A stretch of DNA of 38,611 nt, from the NCBI RefSeq assembly GCF_000747155.1, contig NZ_AVCK01000013.1, positions 1 to 38,611 on the forward strand. Direction: 5' to 3'. Each line of letters opens with the position of its first letter. Positions within the stretch are counted from its first letter, which is position 1. The stretch comes from Arenimonas metalli CF5-1 (GTDB lineage Bacteria > Pseudomonadota > Gammaproteobacteria > Xanthomonadales > Xanthomonadaceae). The position numbers were made by a program, and so were the translations under genes. This document shows, in pieces, positions 30,973 to 38,498 of this stretch. Under the pieces are notes generated by a model. It worked only from the letters and a program-made list of their open reading frames with translations, had not been told where the DNA came from and did no database searches.

Positions 30973-33174
30973 TCACGGCTGGACCAGGCCCAGCTGGTCG
31001 AGCACGAACGCATACTCCTCGGCGCGTTCGCGGTAGCGCTGGAAGCGGCCGGACTTGCCGCCGTGCCCGGCTTCCATGTTGGTGCGGAACAGCAGCGGGT
31101 TGCCGTCGGTCTTCTTCGCGCGCAGGCGGGCGACCCACTTGGCCGGTTCGAAGTACTGCACCTGCGAATCCCACAGGCCGGTAGTGACCAGCATCGCCGG
31201 ATAGTCCTTGGCCGCGACCTGGTCGTAGGGCGAGTACGACAGCATGTAGTCGTAGAACACCGGGTCCTTCGGGTTGCCCCACTCGTCGAACTCGTTGGTG
31301 GTCAGCGGGATCGACTCGTCCAGCATCGTCGTCACCACGTCCACGAACGGCACGTGCGCCACCAGCACCTGGTACTTCTCCGGCGCCATGTTGGCCACCG
31401 CGCCCATCAGCAGGCCGCCGGCGCTGCCGCCCATGGCCGCGACGCGGTCGGGCGCGGCATAGCCTTCCTTGACCAGGAAATCGGTGACGTCGATGAAGTC
31501 GGTGAAGGTATTGATCTTGTTGAGCAGCTTGCCGTCCTCGTACCACTGCCGGCCCATCTCCTGGCCGCCGCGGATGTGCGCCACGGCGTAGACCGCGCCG
31601 CGATCCACCAGGCTGATCACGTTGGCGTTGAAGCCCGGGTCGGAGCTGTTGCCGTAGGAGCCGTACGAGTACTGGTACAGCGCCGCCTGGCCGTTCTTCT
31701 CGAAGCCCTTGCGGTAGAGCACCGACACCGGCACCTTCGTGCCGTCGCGGGCCGTGGCCCACAGGCGCTCGGTGACGTAGTTGGCCTTGTCGAAGCCGCC
31801 CAGCACCGGCTGCTCCTTGAGCAGCTTGCGTTCGCCGGTACGCACGTTCACTTCGTAGGTGCTGGCCGGGGTGGTCAGCGAAGTGTAGGTGTAGCGCAGC
31901 CAGTCGGTCTCGGGCTCGGCATTCACGGACACGCCCATCGCGTAGGCGCTCTCCTCGGCCTGCACGAACTCTTCCTTGCCGTCGTCGTGGCGGATGCGCA
32001 CGCGCTGCAGGCCGCCCGAGCGCTCGCCGATCGCCATGAAGCCCTTGAACAGGGTGACGCCGGAAATCAGTACGTCGGCCGAATGCGGCACCAGCTCCTG
32101 CCACTGGCCACGGTCGCCCCAGGGCTGGCCGTCGGCGAGGGTCATGACGCGGAAGTTGGTGGCGTCCCAGTTGGTGTGCACGACCCAGCGGCCGCCGTAG
32201 TGGTCGGCGTTGTATTCGAAATCACGCTGGCGCGGCGCGAACACCTTGAACTCGCCCGGCGCGTCGGCCTCGGTGCAGCGCATCTCGGACGAGACGGTGC
32301 TGGAGACGCTGATGCAGAGGTAATCATCGGAGCGGGTGCGGCCGATGCCCATGTAGAAGGTGTCGTCGGTTTCCTCGTACACCAGCTTGGCCTTGGCCAC
32401 GTCGCCGCCCAGCACGTGCGCCTTGACGCGCTTGGTGAGCAGGGTGGTCGGGTCGTTCTCGACGAAGTACAGCGTGCGGCCGTCGTTGCCCCACATCAGG
32501 TTGGCCGAGACGCCGGTGATCACGTCGGGCAGCAGCTCGCCGGTGGCCAGGTCCTTGATGCGCACGGTGTACTGGCGGCGGCCGTTGGTGTCCTCGGCGT
32601 AGGCGACCAGGCGGTCGTCCGGGCTCACCTCGTAGTTGCCGAGCTGGTAGAAGCTCTTGCCGGCGGCCAGTTCGTTGACCTCGAACAGCACCTGCTCCTC
32701 GGCGTCCAGGCTGCCCTTGCGGCGGGCGTGGATCGGGTACTCCTTGCCGGTTTCGAAGCGCGTGTAATACCAGTAGCCGTCCTCGAAGTAAGGCACCGAG
32801 GAGTCATCCTGCTTCACGCGGCCCACCAGCTCGTTGTAGAGCGTTTCCTCGAGCGCCTCGAGCGGCTGCAGCACCGCGTCGGTGTACGCGTTCTCGGCGT
32901 TGAGGTACGCGAGCATCTCCGGGTTCTCGCGCTTGTCGTCGCGCAGCCAGTAGTACTCGTCGTTGCGGGCCGCGCCGTGCGGGGCCTTCACTTCGTAGGG
33001 CTTGGCGGCGGCGACGGGCGCGGGCGGCAGCTCGGCCAGCGCGCTCGGCGAGCGGACGGCCGGGGTGGTCGTGGCGGTGTCGGTGCTCGCCTCCGGCTCG
33101 GCCGGCGGCGAGTAGCAGCCGGCCAGGGCGACGGCGAGCAGGCTCGCGGCGAAAGGCAGCAGGCGGGTTTTCAT
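30973..33174 (-). CDS. ptrB: Oligopeptidase B-type S9 peptidase, lipoprotein
   Basis: A prolyl-oligopeptidase family serine peptidase of 733 residues. Unlike classical cytoplasmic oligopeptidase B, it begins with a lipoprotein signal (LLAVALAGC, Cys20) and a low-complexity Ala/Thr/Pro linker to residue 60. The N-terminal half forms the beta-propeller (SPDDRLVAYAEDTNGRRQYTVRIKDL). The catalytic Ser584 is in AMGGSAGGLL; the acid is in GLWDSQVQYFEP and the His in NMEAGHGGKSGRF. It should cleave short peptides after basic residues if specificity follows the family. It lies one base downstream of the second S9 peptidase gene, so the pair is probably co-transcribed. Confidence 0.9.
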   Translation of the reverse strand: MKTRLLPFAASLLAVALAGCYSPPAEPEASTDTATTTPAVRSPSALAELPPAPVAAAKPYEVKAPHGAARNDEYYWLRDDKRENPEMLAYLNAENAYTDAVLQPLEALEETLYNELVGRVKQDDSSVPYFEDGYWYYTRFETGKEYPIHARRKGSLDAEEQVLFEVNELAAGKSFYQLGNYEVSPDDRLVAYAEDTNGRRQYTVRIKDLATGELLPDVITGVSANLMWGNDGRTLYFVENDPTTLLTKRVKAHVLGGDVAKAKLVYEETDDTFYMGIGRTRSDDYLCISVSSTVSSEMRCTEADAPGEFKVFAPRQRDFEYNADHYGGRWVVHTNWDATNFRVMTLADGQPWGDRGQWQELVPHSADVLISGVTLFKGFMAIGERSGGLQRVRIRHDDGKEEFVQAEESAYAMGVSVNAEPETDWLRYTYTSLTTPASTYEVNVRTGERKLLKEQPVLGGFDKANYVTERLWATARDGTKVPVSVLYRKGFEKNGQAALYQYSYGSYGNSSDPGFNANVISLVDRGAVYAVAHIRGGQEMGRQWYEDGKLLNKINTFTDFIDVTDFLVKEGYAAPDRVAAMGGSAGGLLMGAVANMAPEKYQVLVAHVPFVDVVTTMLDESIPLTTNEFDEWGNPKDPVFYDYMLSYSPYDQVAAKDYPAMLVTTGLWDSQVQYFEPAKWVARLRAKKTDGNPLLFRTNMEAGHGGKSGRFQRYRERAEEYAFVLDQLGLVQP

Positions 33175-33175
33175 C

Positions 33176-35290
33176 TCAGTTGTCCTTGAACAGCTTCTGC
33201 TTGAGGAAGGTGTAGGCCAGCGCGCTCATGTAGGCCGACTGCGCGTTGTTGGCGGCGCCGCCGTGGCCGCCCTCGATGTTTTCGTAGTAGGTCACGTCGT
33301 GGCCCTGCGCTTCCATCCGCGCCATCATCTTGCGGGCGTGGCCCGGGTGCACGCGGTCGTCGCGGGTGGAGGTGGTGAACAGCACCGGCGGGTAGTCCAC
33401 GTCCTGGCCGACGTTGTGGTACGGCGAGTACTTGCGCAGGAATGCCCACTCCTCGGGCTTGTCCGGATCGCCGTACTCGGCCATCCAGGACGCGCCGGCC
33501 AGCAGCTTGTGGTAGCGCTGCATGTCGAGCAGCGGCACCTGGCAGACCACGGCGCCGAACAGCTGCGGGTACATCACGGTCATGTTGCCCATCAGCAGGC
33601 CGCCGTTGCTGCCGCCCTGCATGCCCAGGCGCGCCGGGCGCGTGACCTTGCGGGCGATCAGGTCCTCGGCCACCGCCGCGAAGTCCTCGTAGGCCTTGTT
33701 GCGGTTCTCCTTCAGCGCCGCCTGGTGCCAGCGCGGGCCGTACTCGCCGCCGCCGCGGATGTTGGCGACCACGTACACGCCGCCGTCGGCCAGCCAGGCG
33801 CGGCCGACGCCGGCCGAGTAGCCCGGGGTCAGCGAGACTTCGAAGCCGCCGTAGCCGTAGAGCAAGGTCGGGTTGTCGCCGTCAAGCTGCAGGTCCTTGC
33901 GCGAGACCATGAAGTACGGGACTTTCGTGCCGTCCTTGCTGGTGGCGAAATGCTGGTTGATCTCGTGCTGGCTGGCGTCGAAGAACGCCGGCAGCTGCTT
34001 GAGCGGCGCCGGCGCCTGGCCGACGGTGCCCATCAGCAGCGAGGTCGGGGTCAGGTAGTCGGTGACGGTCATGAAGTAGTCGTTGGACTCGTCCGCATCC
34101 ACCGCGCTGACACCGACGGTGCCGAAGGCCGGCGCGCCGACCAGCGGTTCGCGCTTCCAGCCGCCTTCACCCGGGGTCAGCACGTAGATGCGGTTCTTGA
34201 CGTCCTCGAGCACGTTGAGCAGGACGTGGTCCTTGGTGACGCTGCTGCTGGCCAGCGAGGTGTTGGCGGTCGGCGCGAACAGCACGTCGAAATCGCGGTC
34301 GCCCTTCAGGAAGTCATCGAGCCGGATCGCGAGCAGGCTGCCGGCCGCATGCTCCCTGCCGCCGGTGGTCCAGGGCTGGCGCAGCTCGACGCTGAGCCAT
34401 TCGCGGAAGGCGCTCTTCTGGGCGCCGTCGGGCAGGTCGAGCTTGGTGAGGCCGCCGTCCTGGCCGCGCAGGTAGAGTTCGTTGGTGTAGAAGGTCAGGC
34501 CGCGGTAGACCCAGTCGCGCTCGTAGCCCGGGGTGTCGTCGCGGTAGGCGCCGATCGAGATGTCTTCGTCCTGGCCTTCGAACACCACATTGGCCTCGGC
34601 CATCGGCGTGCCGCGCTTCCACTCCTTGGCGATGCGCGGGTAGCCCGAACTGGTCATCGAGCCGGGGCCGAAGTCGGTGCCGACGTAGACGGTGTCGAGG
34701 TCGATCCAGCCCATCTGGCCCTTGGCCTCGGGGCGCGAGAAACCGCCCTCGACGAAGGCCTTGTCGGAGACGTCGAACTCGCGGGTCACGGTGGCGTCGG
34801 CGCCGCCGCGGGACAGCGAGACCAGGCAGCGGTCGTAATCCGGGCGCAGGCAGTCGGCGCCGCCCCAGACCCAGTTCACGCCTTCGGCCTTGCCGAGCGC
34901 GTCGATGTCGAGCAGCACTTCCCACTTCGGCGCGTCCTTGCGGTACTCGGCCAGGGTGGTGCGGCGCCAGACGCCCTGCGGGTTCTGCTTGTCGCGCCAG
35001 AAGTTGTAGTAGAAGTCGCCCATCTTGCCGACGTAGGGGATGCGGGCGTCGGAGTCGAGGACTTCGAGCAGGCTCGTGCGCAGCGCATCGAAGCCGGGGT
35101 CGCCGGCGAGCTGCTTCTCGGAGACGGCGTTGCGGGCGCGGACCCAGTCCAGCGCCTCCTTGCCCTCGACGTCTTCGAGCCAGAGGTGCGGGTCGTCGGG
35201 CGTGGTCTGCATGGTCGGATTCTGGCCCGCGGCGGGCAGCGAAAGGGAAAGCGCGCCGGCGGTGAGCCAGGCGAGGGTGGTCAGGCGCAT
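33176..35290 (-). CDS. Prolyl oligopeptidase (S9A), exported
   Basis: A 704-residue exported serine peptidase with signal peptide TTLAWLTAGALSLSLPAAG. The N-terminal DDPHLWLEDVEGKEALDWVRARN is the typical entrance to the prolyl oligopeptidase fold, followed by the beta-propeller. The catalytic Ser561 is in GMQGGSNGGLLMG. The Asp is in TSTRDDRVHPGHARKM and the His in IEGGHGGAANN. It cuts short peptides after proline or related residues, here outside the cytoplasm. ATG start at 35290. The oligopeptidase B-like gene follows after one base. No other gene lies between it and the family B palindrome at 35374. Confidence 0.92.
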   Translation of the reverse strand: MRLTTLAWLTAGALSLSLPAAGQNPTMQTTPDDPHLWLEDVEGKEALDWVRARNAVSEKQLAGDPGFDALRTSLLEVLDSDARIPYVGKMGDFYYNFWRDKQNPQGVWRRTTLAEYRKDAPKWEVLLDIDALGKAEGVNWVWGGADCLRPDYDRCLVSLSRGGADATVTREFDVSDKAFVEGGFSRPEAKGQMGWIDLDTVYVGTDFGPGSMTSSGYPRIAKEWKRGTPMAEANVVFEGQDEDISIGAYRDDTPGYERDWVYRGLTFYTNELYLRGQDGGLTKLDLPDGAQKSAFREWLSVELRQPWTTGGREHAAGSLLAIRLDDFLKGDRDFDVLFAPTANTSLASSSVTKDHVLLNVLEDVKNRIYVLTPGEGGWKREPLVGAPAFGTVGVSAVDADESNDYFMTVTDYLTPTSLLMGTVGQAPAPLKQLPAFFDASQHEINQHFATSKDGTKVPYFMVSRKDLQLDGDNPTLLYGYGGFEVSLTPGYSAGVGRAWLADGGVYVVANIRGGGEYGPRWHQAALKENRNKAYEDFAAVAEDLIARKVTRPARLGMQGGSNGGLLMGNMTVMYPQLFGAVVCQVPLLDMQRYHKLLAGASWMAEYGDPDKPEEWAFLRKYSPYHNVGQDVDYPPVLFTTSTRDDRVHPGHARKMMARMEAQGHDVTYYENIEGGHGGAANNAQSAYMSALAYTFLKQKLFKDN

Positions 35291-35373
35291 TGGGTGGATC
35301 CCCGGAAGTGGTGCAAGCCCCGGACGCTACCACGCCCCCTCGTGAACCCGCCGTAGGCCCAAAGTCACGGTCC

Positions 35374-35437
35374 CCACCCCAAATGAACCAGGTTCATTTG
35401 CCGCTTCCTGCAAATGAACCTGGTTCATTTGGGGTGG
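35374..35437. repeat. Family B perfect palindrome, copy 3 (28 bp arms, double hairpin)
   Basis: Arms 35374-35401 and 35410-35437 are perfect complements, loop CGCTTCCT. Each arm contains AAATGAACCAGGTTCATTTG, which is itself a palindrome, so either a long hairpin or two small ones could form. The rimI-like gene reads into it from the right and stops at the TGA of the distal arm. Confidence 0.93.
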
Positions 35438-35882
35438 CGCGCTTTAGGTAGCGCCAGCCGGGGGCGCCGTCTTCGTAGTAGGCCGGGAGGGCGGCGAGGC
35501 GGCGGTAGCCGGCGGACTGGTAGAGGGCGTTGGCCGTCGGGTTGTCCTGGCGGACTTCAAGCGACATGGCGGTGCAGCCGGCCTGGGCGGCGTCCTTCTC
35601 GGCGGCGGCCAGGAGGCGGCGGCCGAGGCCCTGGCCGCGGGCGGCGGGATCCACGGCGATCGAGTAGAGCCGGGCGCGGGTGCTGTCGCGGCGCAGCAAA
35701 ACCAATGCGTAGCCGAGCAGCGTTCCGCCCGCGTCGGCCACCCGCCACCGCGCCCGCGGGCTGGCCAGGTGGTGGCGGAACTGGCGTGCCGACATCCGGT
35801 CGCCCGGGAAGGTTTGCTCCAGCGCCAGCAGCGCCGGCAGGTCGGCGGCGCGGGCGGTGCGGAGGCGAACGGAGGGCGGCAT
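35394..35882 (-). CDS. RimI-like GNAT N-acetyltransferase
   Basis: A 162-residue GNAT acetyltransferase. Motif A is RARLYSIAVDPAARGQGLGRRLLAAAEKDA (acetyl-CoA loop RGQGLG) around residues 70-95; motif B is LEVRQDNPTANALYQSAGYRRL. This resembles RimI, which acetylates ribosomal protein S18, but close homologues act on other amines; neighbour context (divergent RLAN ligase) raises a different possibility. The last 12 residues (PNEPGSFAGSGK) are encoded by the family B palindrome and are not family sequence. The ATG start at 35882 is divergent from the ligase gene, 66 bases apart. Confidence 0.78.
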   Translation of the reverse strand: MPPSVRLRTARAADLPALLALEQTFPGDRMSARQFRHHLASPRARWRVADAGGTLLGYALVLLRRDSTRARLYSIAVDPAARGQGLGRRLLAAAEKDAAQAGCTAMSLEVRQDNPTANALYQSAGYRRLAALPAYYEDGAPGWRYLKRATPNEPGSFAGSGK

Positions 35883-35948
35883 CGCGCCAGTCTATCCAAG
35901 GTCGGCGGGAAGGCTCACACTCGCGCCACTCCCCGCCGCGCCATCGCC

Positions 35949-37448
35949 ATGAGCCGCCTCGTCATCGTTGTCGAAAAGCCCTCCGACTGGGGCTCTTACT
36001 ACCCTTCCGACAACGTGGTGGCGGCCGCCGACTACCTGCGCGGCGACGTCGGCGCCGAGGGCGAGCGCACCCAGGTGATCAACCTGTGCCGCAGCTACAA
36101 GTACATGGGCACCGGCTACTACGTCTCGCTGCTGGCCGAAGCGCGCGGGCACAAGGTGATCCCCAGCGTGCGCACCATCAACGACCTGCGCCGGCGCTCG
36201 CTGTACGGCATCGACATCGAGGACCTGAACACGCAGCTGGGCAAGTTCCTGCCCGAGGGCTCGCGCGACGCCAGCGACTTCGGGCTGCTGGTTTATTTCG
36301 GCCGCACCAACTACGCGCCGCTGGAGGACCTGGCCCAGCAGGTGTTCGAAACCTTCCCCTGCCCCGTGCTGCGGATCGAGTTCGAGCGCCAGCGGGTGTG
36401 GCAGATCGCGGCGATCAAGCCCGCCGGCCTGCACACGCTGTCGGATGACCAGGAGGATGCGTTCGCGAACGCGCTCGATGCCTTCAGCCGCAAGCTGTGG
36501 CGCAAGCCGCGGGCGCGGCGCAAGTACCGCTACGACCTGGCGATGCTGCAGGACCCGAACGAGGCGATGCCGCCTTCGAACAAGAAGGCGCTCAAGCAGT
36601 TCATCGAGGCCGGCAAGGAGCTGGACATCGAGGTGGACCCGATCGGCAAGCGCGACTTCACGCGCCTCGCCGAGTACGACGCTCTGTTCATCCGCGAGAC
36701 CACCGCGATCGACAACCACACCTACCGCTTCGCGCACCGCGCCGACCGCGAGGACATGGTGGTGATGGACGACCCGGTGTCGATCCTGCGCTGCACCAAC
36801 AAGATCTATCTCAACGACCGGCTGCGCAGCAAGAAGCTGCCGACGCCGCGCACCGAGATCGTGTTCCGCGACGACGCGAAGAAGCTGGCCGCCCTGCCCG
36901 ACCTGCTGGGGCTGCCGATCGTGCTGAAGATCCCGGACGGGTCGTTCTCGCGCGGCATCCACAAGGTCGAGACGGTGGAGCAGCTGCGTGCCGCCGCCGA
37001 CCAGCTGTTCCAGCAGACCGCGCTGCTGCTGGCGCAGGAGTACCTGTACACCGAGTTCGACTGGCGCATCGGCGTACTCGACGGCGAGCCGCTGTACGCC
37101 TGCCAGTACTTCATGTCGCGCGGCCACTGGCAGATCTACGACCACGCGCCCAAGGCCGGCGCGGCCAAGGGCACGGTGCGCTCCGGCGGCTTCAAGACCC
37201 TGCCGATCCGCGAGGCGCCCTCGGAAGTGGTGCGGCTGGCCACGCGCGCCAGCAACGCCATCGGCAACGGGCTGTACGGCGTGGACCTGAAGATGGTGAA
37301 GGACCGCACGGTGATCATTGAGGTCAACGACAACCCGAGCATCGACGCCGGCGTGGAGGATGCCTACCTGGGCGAGGACCTCTACCGCCGCATCATGTCG
37401 GAGTTCCTGCGGCGGCTGGAGCGAAAGCGGCTCGGCGTGCGCGACTGA
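35949..37448 (+). CDS. RimK-family ATP-grasp ligase with RLAN domain
   Basis: A 499-residue protein. The N-terminal RLAN domain (RimK-like ATP-grasp N-terminal) covers about residues 1-170: VIVVEKPSDWGSYYPSDNVVAAADYL and CRSYKYMGTGYYVSLLAEARGHKVIPS. The C-terminal ATP-grasp domain has the N-terminal lobe IYLNDRLRSKKLPTPRTEIVF, the nucleotide-binding loop LKIPDGSFSRGIHKV, QEYLYTEFDWRIGVLDGEPL and the metal-binding VDLKMVKDRTVIIEVNDNPS. It would ligate an amino acid or amine to a carboxylate using ATP. RLAN ligases occur with GNATs in predicted small-peptide or peptide-tagging systems, matching the divergent acetyltransferase gene. The actual substrates are unknown. Confidence 0.88.
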   Translation: MSRLVIVVEKPSDWGSYYPSDNVVAAADYLRGDVGAEGERTQVINLCRSYKYMGTGYYVSLLAEARGHKVIPSVRTINDLRRRSLYGIDIEDLNTQLGKFLPEGSRDASDFGLLVYFGRTNYAPLEDLAQQVFETFPCPVLRIEFERQRVWQIAAIKPAGLHTLSDDQEDAFANALDAFSRKLWRKPRARRKYRYDLAMLQDPNEAMPPSNKKALKQFIEAGKELDIEVDPIGKRDFTRLAEYDALFIRETTAIDNHTYRFAHRADREDMVVMDDPVSILRCTNKIYLNDRLRSKKLPTPRTEIVFRDDAKKLAALPDLLGLPIVLKIPDGSFSRGIHKVETVEQLRAAADQLFQQTALLLAQEYLYTEFDWRIGVLDGEPLYACQYFMSRGHWQIYDHAPKAGAAKGTVRSGGFKTLPIREAPSEVVRLATRASNAIGNGLYGVDLKMVKDRTVIIEVNDNPSIDAGVEDAYLGEDLYRRIMSEFLRRLERKRLGVRD

Positions 37449-37758
37449 GCCGATACCGCGGCACCGGAGTCCGGGCCTGGCTACGCGACCGCAAATGAAC
37501 CGGGTTCATTTGCGGGGGGCGGCGGCGGGGCGTGGCGCGGACGAGGCGCGCACGCCACGCCGTCGCCAAAACCTGGCGATGCAGCGTGAGCAGGGCGGTG
37601 GCGGGGGCGGCGAGCAGCCAGAAGGCGAGCGCGCCGGGGACCGCGCCACGGAACATGGCCGCCACGGCGAGGGCCAGCAGCGACAGAGCCAGGGCCTGCC
37701 AGAGCAGGCGCGACAGCAGCGGGTGGACGGGTTCCGGGCGGACGGGGAGTCGGGGCAT
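37393..37758 (-). CDS. Possible small membrane protein with a repeat-encoded tail
   Basis: A tentative gene of 121 residues. Residues 1-65 look protein-like: LPVRPEPVHPLLSRLLWQ, then a membrane pair LALSLLALAVAAMFRGAVPGALAFWLLAAPATALL and a basic segment RARLVRATPRR. From about residue 82 the frame reads through the family B palindrome (MNPVHLRS) and then antisense to the 3' end of the ligase gene, so the original stop has probably been lost or moved. The ATG at 37758 has GGAG 13 bases upstream, too far to be strong evidence. It fills the otherwise gene-free gap before the lipocalin. Confidence 0.4.
   Translation of the reverse strand: MPRLPVRPEPVHPLLSRLLWQALALSLLALAVAAMFRGAVPGALAFWLLAAPATALLTLHRQVLATAWRARLVRATPRRRPPQMNPVHLRSRSQARTPVPRYRLSRARRAAFAPAAAGTPT
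37489..37515. repeat. Family B single-unit palindrome, copy 4
   Basis: CCGCAAATGAACC-G-GGTTCATTTGCGG, 13 bp perfect arms around one base, 40 bases after the ligase stop. It represents one arm-unit of the double hairpin seen at 35374-35437. Confidence 0.9.
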
Positions 37759-37836
37759 GCGGGCGGTCTCCGGTGGGCGTGGGGAGAGCGTGCCGGGGGG
37801 GTGTCTCAAGGGTCGAGATTGGTACCGGGCGGGATG

Positions 37837-37865
37837 TTCGGGACTGAAGTCCCTCCTACAGGGGC
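37837..37865. repeat. Family A solitary REP unit, copy 5
   Basis: Half of the paired element: TTCGGGACTGAAGTCCCTCC then TACAGGGG. The internal GGGACTGAAGTCCC still forms a small hairpin. It lies 67 bases upstream of the lipocalin gene. Confidence 0.85.
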
Positions 37866-37931
37866 TCGCTTTGACGCCAGCTTCAGGAAGCGGGGCGCAG
37901 CCTCGGGGCTCACCTTTAGAGGAGGCACGCC

Positions 37932-38498
37932 ATGCGACGCGCCGCGCTGTACCTGCTCCTGCCCGGCCTGCTGCTGCTCGCCGCCTGCGCCAGCACCGGA
38001 GGAAACGCCATGCCGCCCCTGACCACGAACGCCGTCGTCGACCTCGACCGCTACATGGGCCGCTGGTGGGTGATCGCCAACATCCCCTACTTCGCCGAGA
38101 ACGGGAAGGTGGCCACGGCCGACATCTACGACCGGCGCCCCGACGGCCGCATCGGCAACGTCTACGCCTACCGCAAGGCCTTCGACAAACCCGAGAAGAC
38201 CATGAACGGCGTCGCCACCGTGGTGCCGGGCACCAACAACGCGCAGTGGACGATCGCGTTCTTCGGCGGGCTGGTGAAGGCGGATTACCTCATCCTCGAG
38301 GTGGCGCCGGATTACTCCTGGGCGCTGATCGGCCACCCCAAGCGCAACCTGGCCTGGATCTTCGCCCGCGAACAGGCGATGGACGACGCGCAGTACCAGC
38401 AACTTCGCGCGAAGTTCGCCGCCTACGGCTACGACCCGGCGAAGCTGCAGCGCGTGCCGCAGTTCCCCGACCAACTCGGCCAACCCGGCTTCCAGTAA
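37932..38498 (+). CDS. blc: Blc-type lipocalin lipoprotein
   Basis: A bacterial lipocalin of 188 residues, probably an outer-membrane lipoprotein that binds lipids. The lipobox is LLLLAAC (Cys19). The lipocalin signature DLDRYMGRWWVIANIPYF (residues about 37-54) contains the conserved G-x-W motif, followed by VATVVPGTNNAQWTIAFFGGLVKADYLILEVAPDYSWALIG and the RNLAWIFAR motif of the last strands. A strong ribosome-binding site, GGAGG, precedes the ATG by seven bases. Its last codons and TAA stop lie inside the left arm of the large family B palindrome. Confidence 0.93.
   Translation: MRRAALYLLLPGLLLLAACASTGGNAMPPLTTNAVVDLDRYMGRWWVIANIPYFAENGKVATADIYDRRPDGRIGNVYAYRKAFDKPEKTMNGVATVVPGTNNAQWTIAFFGGLVKADYLILEVAPDYSWALIGHPKRNLAWIFAREQAMDDAQYQQLRAKFAAYGYDPAKLQRVPQFPDQLGQPGFQ

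Noticed and set aside
31063-33189. Long plus-strand frame opposite the oligopeptidase B-like gene
   Set aside because: The composition is Arg/His/Val-rich without domains; the minus-strand peptidase is convincing.
33263-35356. Long open frame opposite the prolyl oligopeptidase
   Set aside because: Antisense shadow typical of high GC; the peptidase on the minus strand has all catalytic motifs.
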